A stretch of 64,000 nucleotides of DNA from Methanoregula sp. UBA64 (GCF_002502735.1 NZ_DAQC01000007.1:47273-111272); one strand, 5' to 3'; positions 42,650 through 51,828 are shown, counted from the first letter of the stretch. Made by a program: numbers and translations. The notes: generated by a model not told the origin, from the sequence alone.

Positions 42650-43564
42650 ATGGATAGCGGGTATTTTTCTGAGTGGCTTAAAAGCTACCGGAACTACCTG
42701 CGGATGCGGAACTACTCCAAGCGGACGCTCGACAGCTACGAGCAGGTAATCAAACATTTCGGCTACTATGTCTGGCTCCGCCGCCATACCGAGATCACCA
42801 AGCTCGTCTTCTTCTGGAAGGATTTTGAGAATGCACGACTGGACACCGGCGTCGATGTCCCGCCTGCCATGATCACGGACTTCCTCTCTTTTGTATCAAC
42901 GATGCGGACCTACAAACCCAAGACCTTCCACCGGATCATCTCGACACTGAGCTCGTTTTACCGTTTCCTCTGTGTCCAGGGCGTTGTCGTAACAAATCCC
43001 TTAAGCGGCATCGAGCGCCCGCGGATCAAACAACAGGAGATAAAATACCTCAAGCACAGCCAGGTCCTCCGTCTGATCGATTCCATAGAGGACCCCCGGG
43101 ACAAACTGATTGTCCGGACTATTTATTCAACGGGTGTCCGGGTCTCCGAGCTCTGCAACATGAATATCGAGGATATCGATTTCGAGGAACATACCATCCG
43201 TATCCTGGGTAAAGGCGATAAGATCCGGATTGTTTTTGTCGATGATGAGACCCTCTCAGAGATCCGGGCATATATCGGCAACCAGATCGCCGGCCCCCTC
43301 TTTATCGGGCAGCAGGGTAAGCACATATCCCCGCGTGCAATCCAGCATATCTTCAGGAATTATGCCCCCCCGGGGATTACGCCCCATAAGATCCGGCACA
43401 GCTATGCAAGCGAACTTTACCGGCGTTCGAAGAACCTCCGGGTTGTCCAGGAGAACCTCGGTCACACTTCGATAAAGACAACGGAGGTCTACCTCCATAC
43501 CGATATCGACGAACGCCGCCAGGTGTACCAGCAGTTCTTCCCTCTCTCAAACGATACTGAGTAA
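42650..43564 (+). CDS. xerA: Tyrosine recombinase XerA-like
   Basis: The protein has 304 residues. The N-terminal SAM-like core-binding part has LKSYRNYLRMRNYSKRTLDSY (quoted in part) and the catalytic part has all six residues: R164 in STGVRVSEL, K188 in LGKGDK, H246 and R249 in HKIRHSY, H272 in LGHTS and Y281 in EVYLHTD. It should be active. XerA resolves chromosome dimers at dif in archaea, but integrases of mobile elements look similar. The TATA box at 42618-42627 predicts a leaderless transcript starting at about the ATG. The gene's codon use is like the core genes, unlike the AT-rich DNA around it. Confidence 0.92.
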   Translation: MDSGYFSEWLKSYRNYLRMRNYSKRTLDSYEQVIKHFGYYVWLRRHTEITKLVFFWKDFENARLDTGVDVPPAMITDFLSFVSTMRTYKPKTFHRIISTLSSFYRFLCVQGVVVTNPLSGIERPRIKQQEIKYLKHSQVLRLIDSIEDPRDKLIVRTIYSTGVRVSELCNMNIEDIDFEEHTIRILGKGDKIRIVFVDDETLSEIRAYIGNQIAGPLFIGQQGKHISPRAIQHIFRNYAPPGITPHKIRHSYASELYRRSKNLRVVQENLGHTSIKTTEVYLHTDIDERRQVYQQFFPLSNDTE

Positions 43565-44200
43565 CCTTTCCGGGACTCATTTTTTTAGGATTTCCCCTGT
43601 TCAAGGTACATTTTTTTGATCGAATGACTCCCATTTTACTCCCCGCATGTCCGGACAGGCTTTGCCACAGTGTCTTTTTTCGCCGTTTTCCGGTAGTATG
43701 ATCAACGGGATGAATCTCTTCAATCTGCCCTTTGATTCTGAAAATACCTGCAATCCATTGGATTTTGTGTAAGTATTCATCATCAACAGTATCCCCAAAT
43801 AAACCATATAATGCTATACACTAATTAGCCCTGGAAATTATCAGTTTCTTATCGTTTCCGGCATCCCGGATACCCGGGTTTACCGTCAGAATTCACCCTC
43901 TTTTCATCCGGGAGACATGAGAGAAATCCTGCTTTGCCCGGGTCTGAAAAATTTCGGATTTTTTGGAAATTTTTTAGAAAATCCGGATCGCCGCAAATTG
44001 GAATTTCCAGAATTTTCCAAATTTCCTGTGAGTATGTTTTCGTCGAAAAAAGATGCATATTGGGAACAATCGTTCCCTATAATTCCCACAATTTTCCATT
44101 CCGTCAGATCCGGAAGAGATCCAAAAAAATCCGGATTTCCGGTTTCCTTTCTCTCTGCCTATCGCTTTAATACCATCCGTTTCCAATATTATCCCCACGC
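43565..44200. other. AT-rich intergenic region with TTTTCC/GGAAAA words
   Basis: About 636 bases without a supported gene. From 43940 to 44150 it is filled with variants of GGATTTTTTGG, GAAATTTT, AATTTCCAGAATTTTCC and AAAAAATCCGGATTTCCGG, often palindromic around CCGG. Similar words are found at 40.6-40.9 kb, 42.3 kb and 63.8 kb. A TATA box for the tRNA stands at its end. Confidence 0.5.
44165..44173 (+). promoter_or_regulatory. TATA box of tRNA-Gln
   Basis: CTTTAATAC lies about 32 bases before the first tRNA base, predicting a start near 44195 and a very short 5' leader. Confidence 0.5.
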
Positions 44201-44273
44201 ACCCCTGTAGTGTAGCGGTCAATCATGCAGGACTTTGGATCCGGCGACACCAGTTCGAATCTGGTCAGGGGTA
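44201..44273 (+). tRNA. tRNA-Gln (anticodon UUG)
   Basis: A 73-base tRNA. The acceptor stem ACCCCTG (44201-44207) pairs with CAGGGGT (44266-44272), discriminator A, no encoded CCA. The T arm is ACCAG-TTCGAAT-CTGGT (44249-44265). The anticodon loop CTTTGGA (44233-44239) reads TTG, that is UUG for glutamine. The first pair A1-U72 is typical of archaeal tRNA-Gln, which is charged with Glu and amidated by GatDE, both encoded further right in this window. The anticodon stem has one A-G mismatch (44229/44243) and the D stem one U-U, so it is slightly irregular. Confidence 0.88.
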
Positions 44274-44336
44274 TCGTTATCGTTTGATACCATTGTGGAA
44301 CCTGTTTTATACTGCTTCCCTCCATAAAACCGGGTT

Positions 44337-45161
44337 GTGACAAACTCCATCGGGCTGCGGTTCCGGATCTACTTTGCCATCCTCGTTGTTGTCATTGTTG
44401 CGGGCATACTCGGGATGATCGCGTTTGAACACCGGACTCCGCTTGATTCCCTGTACTTCGTAGTGGTGACCATTGCAACGGTGGGTTTTGGAGATATCTA
44501 TCCTGAGACCGCCGCCGGCAAACTGCTCACAATCGGCATTATTCTCGTGGGTGTCGGCTGTTTTGTCGGCCTTGCAGCATCGGCACTCGATCTCATGATC
44601 GAAAAGCGGGAGCGGGAGACCCGGATGCAAAACCTCAACATGGTAATCGGGGTCTTCTTTTCAGAGACCGGGACCCGGCTGCTCCGGTGCTTTTCAGCAC
44701 ACGATCCTGCGGTCGGGAATATCCGATCCGTCCTTGTCGTATCCGATTCCTGGAGCGATGATGATTTTTCCCGGGCTGCTTCTGCCCTGACTGCGCATAC
44801 CGGAACCCTCGACAGCAGGACCGTTGACCTTCCAAAACTCAAGGCATTCCTGTCATCCCGTAAGGATTTCCTGCTCTCCCTCTTTGAGAACCCCCAGATC
44901 ATCGAACACGAGGAGTTTACACCCCTCCTCCAGGCAGTATTCCATCTTGCAGAAGAATTGTCGGCAAGAAAATCCCTTGACGGACTGCCGGCATCCGATT
45001 ATGCTCACCTGTCGGGGGATATATCCCGGGTTTACCGGCTGCTTATTCCGGAATGGCTTGTCTACATGCGGCACTTAAAGAAGCATTACCCGTACCTCTT
45101 CTCCCTTGCAATGCGGACCAACCCCTTTGATGCGGATGCTTCTGTAATTGTCAGAAAATAA
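44337..45161 (+). CDS. Two-helix potassium channel with novel C-terminal domain
   Basis: The protein has 274 residues from a GTG at 44337. The pore unit (about 8-95) has an outer helix, the selectivity filter TIATVGFGDIYP and an inner helix (GIILVGVGCFVGLAASALDL). The remaining cytoplasmic part of about 180 residues has no GxGxxG Rossmann motif, so it is not the RCK domain usual in MthK-type channels. It is mostly helical with a VLVVSDSW strand and a HLKKHYPYLFSLAMR segment near the end. It would carry K+ across the cell membrane. It starts 63 nt after tRNA-Gln, on the same strand. Confidence 0.88.
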   Translation: MTNSIGLRFRIYFAILVVVIVAGILGMIAFEHRTPLDSLYFVVVTIATVGFGDIYPETAAGKLLTIGIILVGVGCFVGLAASALDLMIEKRERETRMQNLNMVIGVFFSETGTRLLRCFSAHDPAVGNIRSVLVVSDSWSDDDFSRAASALTAHTGTLDSRTVDLPKLKAFLSSRKDFLLSLFENPQIIEHEEFTPLLQAVFHLAEELSARKSLDGLPASDYAHLSGDISRVYRLLIPEWLVYMRHLKKHYPYLFSLAMRTNPFDADASVIVRK

Positions 45162-45237
45162 GGTCTGCTATCAACGGTGCAGGAGGCATGCGGAAAATAC
45201 ACTGTACCGTGGGGCTCTGTCTGGCCAGGCGCTCATG

Positions 45238-46947
45238 TTACTGCCTGTGATCCCCCGATGCGGGGCGGAATTTCCCCGGGGGAATGCGGATCTCGAACCG
45301 CGCCCCTTTGCCCGGCGGGTTCGTCTGGTCGATTGCGATATCCGTAAGCATGAGGATCTCGCGGGAGAGGAAGAGACCAAGACCAGTATGTTTTCCAAAT
45401 CCCTGCTCGAATAACCGTTCCTGGTCTTCTGCCGGGATTCCGACCCCGTCGTCCTCCACTGCGATAACCAGTGCCCCGCTATCAGGATACGATGTCACGG
45501 TAACGGCAGTCAGGTTTTTGCCGCCGTACCGTATGGCATTGTCGAGCAGGTTATAGAAGACCCGCTCCAGCATCTGGTCGGCATAGACCTCGGTGGATTC
45601 GACCGTGATCGCAAACCTGACCTGATCGAAGAAGACCTGGGTCTTTGCCCGGCGGATGATTGTATCGACGTTCTGCCATATCGGGGCACGGGAGCCAAGC
45701 TGCTGGTACTCCCGCGTGAAAGCGAGCTGTTCGTGCATGGCATTTACCGCAGCCTCCTGTTTTTCCAGGTATTCAGACAGGGCCTCGGGAGAAAGGGGTT
45801 TACGGAGGAGCGCGATATAGCCATGCACGATCATCAGTTTGTTCTCCAGATCATGGCGGGTGATCCGGGTGAGGAGGTTGATCTTCTTGTTGGCCGTAAG
45901 GAGCGAGAGTTCCGCCTGCTTGCGGCCGGTCACCTCCCGAAAGATGCACAGGTATCCTTTTGAGCCTGTACCTTCAGGATCGAGCGGGATCATCTGGACA
46001 TCGTAAAACCGGGGCGTGTCGTCATGAATGATCTGGATCTCCTGTTCCGGTATTTTCTGATCTGGGGGGCGGTAGATCCCTGCGGTCTCGGGAACAAGGG
46101 ATGCAAGGTTTTTGCCTATCGCAGATGCAGCCCGCATGCCGGTGAGCTGTTCTGCTGCGGGATTGAGGTCAATGACCCGGAATTCTTTGTCCAGAACAAA
46201 AACGCCGTCGTGGAGTGTCGAGAATACGCGGGAGTAGGCAACCGGCACGGCAGAGAAGAGCTGGTACCGGAGCAGTCCTGCCGAGATGATGACCCCGGTC
46301 AGGAAGAACGCCACGGGTGTCAGGTCGTAGTCCGGTAAGGGTGCTGCGTGGAGGATATAGGCAATATTGAGAAGGAACGGGATAGCTGCTGCAATTACCA
46401 GAATAATGGACTCCCAGCGATAGAATTTATGTCCCGAGAGGTACCTCCCGGCCACCAGGAAGAGGGCAGCCAGGCCAACGACATAGTTGTATGCAATCAG
46501 GATCAAAAACAGCGGCCCGTGATCGTAGACCCAGATCAGGGTACCCCCTCCCGTCTCCATATGGAACCCCGTGTAGTAGAGCAGATGCACGGGGTTGGTA
46601 TAGACGAGGAGGCAGACCAGCGCAGGGACAATAAAGAAGAGCGGGACGATCTTTTTTGTGAGATAATGCTCCCTGCCGGAGTAGACAAAGGCAATAAAGA
46701 GCAGTGCTACCGGCACGGTCATCATTGCCGGGTATTCGATATTGTTGATCAAAAGGACCGTCTGGAGCTGGGTGCTCATCAGCTCGCATGCCGAACCCAA
46801 CAGCCAGACGGTCTCAGCTGCCATAAAGAGGACAAACGGCCGGGCGATTGGGAGAGCACGGTTGTAGTACCCGATGACCGCGAAACCTGCAGAGAGGATC
46901 CCGCAGGAAAGCAGAAGCACTACCATGGGTGAGAACTGGAGTATCAT
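45238..46947 (-). CDS. Membrane histidine kinase (7TM - PAS - HATPase)
   Basis: The protein has 569 residues from ATG 46947, preceded by AAGGTC. The N-terminal part (about 5-225) has seven membrane helices of the histidine-kinase 7TM type. A PAS domain follows (about 235-345, VFVLDKEFRVIDLNPAAEQLTGM). The H-box is RITRHDLENKL, an archaeal-type variant, and the ATPase has LLDNAIRYGG (N-box), EDDGVGIP and GLGLFLSREIL. It should sense a small molecule or membrane state. No response regulator is next to it, so it is an orphan here. Confidence 0.92.
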   Translation of the reverse strand: MILQFSPMVVLLLSCGILSAGFAVIGYYNRALPIARPFVLFMAAETVWLLGSACELMSTQLQTVLLINNIEYPAMMTVPVALLFIAFVYSGREHYLTKKIVPLFFIVPALVCLLVYTNPVHLLYYTGFHMETGGGTLIWVYDHGPLFLILIAYNYVVGLAALFLVAGRYLSGHKFYRWESIILVIAAAIPFLLNIAYILHAAPLPDYDLTPVAFFLTGVIISAGLLRYQLFSAVPVAYSRVFSTLHDGVFVLDKEFRVIDLNPAAEQLTGMRAASAIGKNLASLVPETAGIYRPPDQKIPEQEIQIIHDDTPRFYDVQMIPLDPEGTGSKGYLCIFREVTGRKQAELSLLTANKKINLLTRITRHDLENKLMIVHGYIALLRKPLSPEALSEYLEKQEAAVNAMHEQLAFTREYQQLGSRAPIWQNVDTIIRRAKTQVFFDQVRFAITVESTEVYADQMLERVFYNLLDNAIRYGGKNLTAVTVTSYPDSGALVIAVEDDGVGIPAEDQERLFEQGFGKHTGLGLFLSREILMLTDIAIDQTNPPGKGARFEIRIPPGKFRPASGDHRQ

Positions 46948-47123
46948 ATGCCGACCTTCTGGTGCTGCAGCTGGTTCCAATGCGAGGCCGGGCTGCCGGT
47001 GACTATCTCTCTGATTATTTCATAAATACCGGTTCATAAATCACGCGATATTGATCCGATCCCCGATCAGATGTAAAAAAGGGCAGGATTGGGATTGATA
47101 AAAAATGATCCTCGTGGGAGTCC

Positions 47124-48002
47124 TTAACAGTGGCACCGGAAAAGATCCCTGACCAGGTCCGGTATCTCCGAGGGCCGTGAAGCAACCGGGATATCCATCT
47201 TCTTAAGCCGGGCGATCTTCGACTTCGCATCGCTCTCCCCGCCTTCCACAATAGCCCCGGCATGGCCCATCCGTTTATCCGGCGGTGCCGAGACGCCGGC
47301 AATGTAGGCAACGAGCGGCACATCGGTGTTCTGTGCGCCTTCCGCTTCGAGGTTCCCGCCCACTTCGCCAATGAGGACAACCGCCTTGGTCTCCGGATCG
47401 TCCGCGAACCGGGCGAGCACATCCTCAAAGGTCTGGCCGATCACCGGGTCGCCGCCGATCCCGACCACCGTGCTCTGGCCGATACCGGCCCGGGTGAGCT
47501 CGTCCACGACCTCGTACGTGAGCGTCCCGCTCCGGGAGATGACCCCCACGTGGCCGCGCGAAAAGAGCCCTGCCGGCATGATCCCCATCTTTACTTCCCC
47601 GGGCGAAAGGAGGCCCGGGCAGTTGGGGCCGATCACGGCGCAGCCCTGCATCTTTGCATAGGCAATGGCCTTCATCGTGTCGTGCACCGGGACATGCTCG
47701 GTGATCGCGACCACCAGTTCGAGGCCGGCATCTGCCGCTTCCATGATGGAGTCAGCCGCCGCACCGCCCGGCACAAAGACTACGCCGGTGGTTGCATCCT
47801 GCTCGCGCAGCGCCTCTTTTACCGTGTTGTACACCGGGACCCCGTGGACGGTCTGGCCGCCTTTCTTTGGCGTGACCCCGGCGACAACTCCTTTCCCGCC
47901 TACCTGTCGGGCGTACTCGTTCATGAGGTTGATATGGTACTCGCCCTGCCGGCCGGTTGCGCCGGTTACGATGATGCCGGTCTTCTTGTCCCCGTAGATC
48001 AT
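47124..48002 (-). CDS. sucD: Succinate-CoA ligase, alpha subunit
   Basis: The protein has 292 residues from ATG 48002, which overlaps the sucC stop as ATGA. CoA-binding GATGRQGEYH, the SGTLTYEV loop and the phospho-His loop GHAGAIVEGGESDA are present. It forms succinyl-CoA from succinate, CoA and ATP/GTP with SucC. In this operon the flow is likely towards succinyl-CoA, which the Kor enzyme carboxylates to 2-oxoglutarate. It is the last gene of the eight-gene operon. Confidence 0.95.
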   Translation of the reverse strand: MIYGDKKTGIIVTGATGRQGEYHINLMNEYARQVGGKGVVAGVTPKKGGQTVHGVPVYNTVKEALREQDATTGVVFVPGGAAADSIMEAADAGLELVVAITEHVPVHDTMKAIAYAKMQGCAVIGPNCPGLLSPGEVKMGIMPAGLFSRGHVGVISRSGTLTYEVVDELTRAGIGQSTVVGIGGDPVIGQTFEDVLARFADDPETKAVVLIGEVGGNLEAEGAQNTDVPLVAYIAGVSAPPDKRMGHAGAIVEGGESDAKSKIARLKKMDIPVASRPSEIPDLVRDLFRCHC

Positions 48003-49084
48003 GGTGCCACCTCCACGGCCTTTTTTACCACAAGATCCATGGTGTCGAGCATCTCGTAGCCCTTCTCCGAGAGGAGCTTTCGCCCCTCTTCTGCATTGGT
48101 CCCTGCGATCCGCACAATAACCGGTACGGAAACACCGGACGCGATGATACCCCGGGCAACCTCGTCGCACCGGGTGATCCCGCCGAGCAGGTTCACCACG
48201 ATGACTTTTACCGTTGGCACGCTTGCGACAAGGCGCACCGCGTGCATCACGCGCTCGCTGTCCGCACCGCCCCCGACATCGAGGAAGTCCGCAGCCTTGC
48301 CACCATAATACCCGATGAGGTCGAGCGTGGACATCGTAAGGCCCGCACCGTTCCCGATGACGCCGATGCTGCCGTCCAGCTCCACAAACGAGAAGCCGTG
48401 TTTCTCTGCTTCCCGCTCGCGCTCGGAGAGGTCGCGGTTGATCGCAATCCCCTGCCGGGCAAGACTGTTGTCGTCCACAATCAGTTTCGCGTCTGCTGCG
48501 TACACGCCGTCCGGTGTGGTGACGAGCGGGTTGATCTCGGCAAGCAGGGCATCTTTCTTGCAGAAGACATGGTAGAGCCGGTTGACCGCCTTCTGGATAT
48601 CGGCCGGCGCATTCCCGCAGAGCTCGCGCAGGAGGAACCCCGGCACGTCGGGCAGGATCGGGCAGAAACTGACCGACCGGATTGCGTCTTTCGAACTCTT
48701 TGCCGTCTGCTCGATGTCCACGCCGCCGGTCTCTGCAAAGAGGATCACGGGCTGTTTCTTTGCCCGGTCGATCGTAATGCTCACGAAATACTCGTGCTGG
48801 ATGGCGAGACGCTCTTCGATCAGGATCCTTTGCACCGGGACGCCCTTGATGGTCGTATTGAAGAGTTTGCGTGCCGTCTCGATGACGGTATCTTTGTCGG
48901 CCATCAGAACGCCGCCGGCCTTTCCCCTGCCGCCGACATCCACCTGGGCTTTTACCGCAACCTTTGCCGGCATTGCGTCCATGTGGAGGAGGATCTCCTC
49001 GTGCTTGCTTACCAGGATGCCCTTTGGCACCCTGATTCCTTCTTCGCTAAAGAGCTGCTTTGCCTCGTACTCCAGTAGTTTCAT
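47999..49084 (-). CDS. sucC: Succinate-CoA ligase, beta subunit
   Basis: The protein has 361 residues. It begins MKLLEYEAKQLFSEEGIRVP, the ATP-grasp start typical of SucC, with AKVAVKAQVDVGGRGKAGG for nucleotide binding and LLAEINPLV for metal binding. It overlaps korC and sucD by 4 bases on each side, so all are translated as a unit. The C-terminal part has GIIASGVSVPVIVRIAGTNAEEG (quoted for identification in parts: VPVIVRIAGTNAEEG). Confidence 0.95.
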   Translation of the reverse strand: MKLLEYEAKQLFSEEGIRVPKGILVSKHEEILLHMDAMPAKVAVKAQVDVGGRGKAGGVLMADKDTVIETARKLFNTTIKGVPVQRILIEERLAIQHEYFVSITIDRAKKQPVILFAETGGVDIEQTAKSSKDAIRSVSFCPILPDVPGFLLRELCGNAPADIQKAVNRLYHVFCKKDALLAEINPLVTTPDGVYAADAKLIVDDNSLARQGIAINRDLSEREREAEKHGFSFVELDGSIGVIGNGAGLTMSTLDLIGYYGGKAADFLDVGGGADSERVMHAVRLVASVPTVKVIVVNLLGGITRCDEVARGIIASGVSVPVIVRIAGTNAEEGRKLLSEKGYEMLDTMDLVVKKAVEVAP

Positions 49085-49617
49085 GCCTTCTTTCCTCCTG
49101 CATGGGCGATCCCGAGTTCCATGGCTTTCGTGTTGAGCGATTCGGTACCTTTCGGAACGGAATCGAGGATGGCTTTTTTGAGCGCATCTTCGCTCACTAC
49201 CCGGGTATACCCGACAAGGGCCCCGAGCATCACGATGTTTGCCACGATGTCCCGCCCGAGCACGGACTTTGCCTCGGCGGTTGCCGGGACCTCGTGGTAC
49301 GTGCAGCCGGGCCGGGAATGGACAAGCGTGGAATCGAGGATCATTACTGCCTCCTTCCGGGCCGCAGAGCCGTACTTCTCGAATCCTTCCTGCGACATGA
49401 TCACAAATACGTCGGGGTCAGCCACCTTGGGGTACAGGATCTCGTCGTCGTCGATGATCACGGCGCTCATCGATGCCCCGCCCCGGGCCTCGGGCCCGTA
49501 TACCTGCGTCTGGACGGCGAACTTGTGGTCGTACATCACGGCCGCCCGGCCGAGAATAACTGCGGAAAGGATGATCCCCTGCCCGCCAAACCCGGAGAAC
49601 CTGACCTCGCGCCTCAT
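49081..49617 (-). CDS. korC: 2-oxoglutarate:ferredoxin oxidoreductase, gamma subunit
   Basis: The protein has 178 residues with the gamma-subunit start MRREVRFSGFGGQGIILSA and QVYGPEARGGASMSAVIID (in part). It is one of four subunits that interconvert succinyl-CoA plus CO2 and 2-oxoglutarate using reduced ferredoxin. The ATG at 49617 overlaps the korB stop (ATGA). Confidence 0.94.
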   Translation of the reverse strand: MRREVRFSGFGGQGIILSAVILGRAAVMYDHKFAVQTQVYGPEARGGASMSAVIIDDDEILYPKVADPDVFVIMSQEGFEKYGSAARKEAVMILDSTLVHSRPGCTYHEVPATAEAKSVLGRDIVANIVMLGALVGYTRVVSEDALKKAILDSVPKGTESLNTKAMELGIAHAGGKKA

Positions 49618-50417
49618 GGTGCGGCCTCCTTTTTTGGGATGCCCATTGCGGGCCGGCTGCGTTTCATAAGCTCCCCGATCACGTACATGTCCTCGGGAAC
49701 TGCCTCGCCCTGTTCGAGCATCCGGTCCCGTTTTGCCTTCAAGAGGGAATGGGCTTTGATGTACTCGATCTGGTCGGAGACCTTCTTGAACTTGTTCCGG
49801 CGCCCGAAGTTTGTCGGGCACTGGACGAGCGCCTCGATAAACGAGAGCCCCGGGGTTTCAAGGCCGGTCTTTACCGCCCGTTCGAGTTCCTTGACATGGT
49901 ACGAGCTCCACCGGGCAACGTAGTTTGCCCCGGCGGCTATTGCCAGTTCACAGAGATCGAATGCCGGCTCGGCACACCCATAGGGTGTCGTGGTCGAGAG
50001 GCAGCCCCGGGGGGTGGTCGGGCTCCCCTGCCCGCCGGTCATCCCGTAGATCTGGTTGTTCATGCAGACGACTGTGATATCGATGTTTCTCCGGCAGGCG
50101 TGGATGAAATGGTTCCCGCCGATTGCCGCAAGGTCGCCATCGCCGGTAAAGACGACCACGTGGAGGTCCGGCCGCGCCATCTTGACCCCGGTTGCAAAAG
50201 CAAGCGCCCGCCCGTGGGTTGTGTGGAGCGAATCGGTAACAATGTAGCCCGGCGCCCGTGAAGAACACCCGATCCCCGAGACAAAGACAGTCTCCTCCTT
50301 CTTCCAGCCCATCGAATCAACGGCAGCGAGCGTGCAGTTGATGATTGTGCCATTCCCGCAGCCGGCGCAGTAGATGTGGGGGAGCCGGTCCTGCCGGAGC
50401 CACTCGTTGAAGCTCAT
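49614..50417 (-). CDS. korB: 2-oxoglutarate:ferredoxin oxidoreductase, beta subunit
   Basis: The protein has 267 residues. YCAGCGNGTI is the N-terminal Cys region, and GDGDLAAIGGNHFIHACRRN is the thiamine-diphosphate/Mg binding motif (GDG ... N), followed by NNQIYGMTGGQ. This is the catalytic TPP subunit. It overlaps korA and korC by 4 bases on each side. Confidence 0.95.
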   Translation of the reverse strand: MSFNEWLRQDRLPHIYCAGCGNGTIINCTLAAVDSMGWKKEETVFVSGIGCSSRAPGYIVTDSLHTTHGRALAFATGVKMARPDLHVVVFTGDGDLAAIGGNHFIHACRRNIDITVVCMNNQIYGMTGGQGSPTTPRGCLSTTTPYGCAEPAFDLCELAIAAGANYVARWSSYHVKELERAVKTGLETPGLSFIEALVQCPTNFGRRNKFKKVSDQIEYIKAHSLLKAKRDRMLEQGEAVPEDMYVIGELMKRSRPAMGIPKKEAAP

Positions 50418-51517
50418 GCGCCTGCCTCCAGGATCTTCCAGAGTTCTTTTGGCGTGTGGAGTTCCCCGCCCAGTTTCGGGACGGAGAGAACCGGCACCTT
50501 CGCGTGCCTCTCGATCTCCCGGGCAATCTGGCCGAGGTTGAGTTCGGGGACGATGAACCTCTGTGCGTTTGTAAAGATCGAGAGCGCATGGACCGGGAAC
50601 GGCCAGACCGTGCGGATCCGCAAAAACCCGATCGAATCCCGGGGGTGATCGTGGAGCACCTGCTGGACAGTGCGGACCGGGGAACCGTAGGCAATAAAGA
50701 CCTGTTCTGCATCGGGGTCGACCACATCGAAGTCCGCGAGTTTCTCTGACGCCAGTTCGATCTTGTCCACCAGGCGCTTTACGAGTGCTGCATGCAGGCC
50801 GGGGTTCGTGGCGCTGGGAAAGCCCCTCTCGTCATGGGTGAGGCCGGTGACGTGGGTGCCGTACCCGTTCCCGAACCGGGGAAATCCCGGGATGAGGGTC
50901 TTCTCATCCGGTCTGAACGGCGGCGTCCCCGGAACAAAGGCCGGCCTTTCGGTATGCGCAACGGAATCGGGGATGATAATGCGTTCCCTCATGTGCCCGA
51001 TCACTTCGTCGGCCATCAAAAAGACCGGTACGCGGTATTCGTCTGCGAGGTTGAACGCCTTTGCCGTAAGGTCGTACATCTCCTGTACGCTTGCCGGGGA
51101 GAGGGCGATTACCGCATAATCGCCGTGCGACCCGAACCGGCACTGCATCATGTCGCCCTGTGCCGCCATGGTGGGCTGCCCGGTCGAGGGCCCGCCCCGC
51201 TGGACGTTTACTACCACGCAGGGGGTCTCGGTCATCGCTGCGTACCCGATATTTTCCATCATGAGGGAAAAGCCCGGCCCGCTCGTGGCAGTCATTGCCC
51301 GGGCGCCGGTCCATGAAGCCCCGATAACAGAGGCGATGCTCGCGAGCTCGTCCTCCATCTGGATAAAGACCCCGCCTTTTTTCGGGAGCTTTGCCGCCAT
51401 GTGCTCGGCAATCTCTGTCGAAGGGGTGATAGGGTATCCCCCGAAGAACCGGCAGCCTGCCGCAAGGGCCCCTTCCGCCGAGGCGATATTACCCTGCCAG
51501 AATTCCGTCCGCGTCAA
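50414..51517 (-). CDS. korA: 2-oxoglutarate:ferredoxin oxidoreductase, alpha subunit
   Basis: The protein has 367 residues. GNIASAEGALAAGCRFFGGY and PITPSTEIAEH mark the pyrimidine-binding part of the alpha subunit; GARAMTATSGPGFSLM follows. The start is a TTG at 51517 that overlaps the korD stop as TTGA, an unusual start codon for the operon but well supported by the homology beginning right at TRTEFWQGN. No ATG is available nearby. Confidence 0.93.
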   Translation of the reverse strand: MTRTEFWQGNIASAEGALAAGCRFFGGYPITPSTEIAEHMAAKLPKKGGVFIQMEDELASIASVIGASWTGARAMTATSGPGFSLMMENIGYAAMTETPCVVVNVQRGGPSTGQPTMAAQGDMMQCRFGSHGDYAVIALSPASVQEMYDLTAKAFNLADEYRVPVFLMADEVIGHMRERIIIPDSVAHTERPAFVPGTPPFRPDEKTLIPGFPRFGNGYGTHVTGLTHDERGFPSATNPGLHAALVKRLVDKIELASEKLADFDVVDPDAEQVFIAYGSPVRTVQQVLHDHPRDSIGFLRIRTVWPFPVHALSIFTNAQRFIVPELNLGQIAREIERHAKVPVLSVPKLGGELHTPKELWKILEAGA

Positions 51518-51786
51518 TATTCAATCGCCACCTTGTGGGGTTCGTAGGGCTCCTCTTCAACCCAGTGGATCGCCTGGTCCGGGCAGGTGAGCTGGCAGAC
51601 CCCGCAGAGCTGCCTCCCGTAGAGGTGCCGGAGCCGGCAGTTGGTGCAGCGCTCGGGCCGGTCGAGTTCCGGTACCACGATTCCCCGCCGGTTGGGGCGT
51701 TTGCCCTCCTTGAAGATCCGGTAGGGGCAGACCTGGGTACAGAGGTTGCAGCCCTTGCACCGGGTCTCGTCGATGGCAAGCTTCAT
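51514..51786 (-). CDS. korD: 2-oxoglutarate:ferredoxin oxidoreductase, delta (ferredoxin) subunit
   Basis: The protein has 90 residues with two iron-sulfur cluster motifs: CKGCNLCTQVCP (about 10-21) and C-TN-C ... CGVCQLTCP (about 47-69), the second with a long insert between its cysteines (CTNCRLRHLYGRQLCGVC in the sequence). It passes electrons between ferredoxin and the TPP subunit. It follows the fumarase genes by 42 nt and overlaps korA. Confidence 0.94.
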   Translation of the reverse strand: MKLAIDETRCKGCNLCTQVCPYRIFKEGKRPNRRGIVVPELDRPERCTNCRLRHLYGRQLCGVCQLTCPDQAIHWVEEEPYEPHKVAIEY

Positions 51787-51828
51787 GTGATGATATCCTA
51801 TGTATGTAGCCGTTGAGGCGAAAAAAAC

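Noticed and set aside
44201..44273. tRNA-Gln as the attachment site of the recombinase island
   Set aside because: Integrases usually use the 3' end of a tRNA gene, but the recombinase genes lie on its 5' side and no copy of the tRNA 3' end is visible near 39-43 kb.
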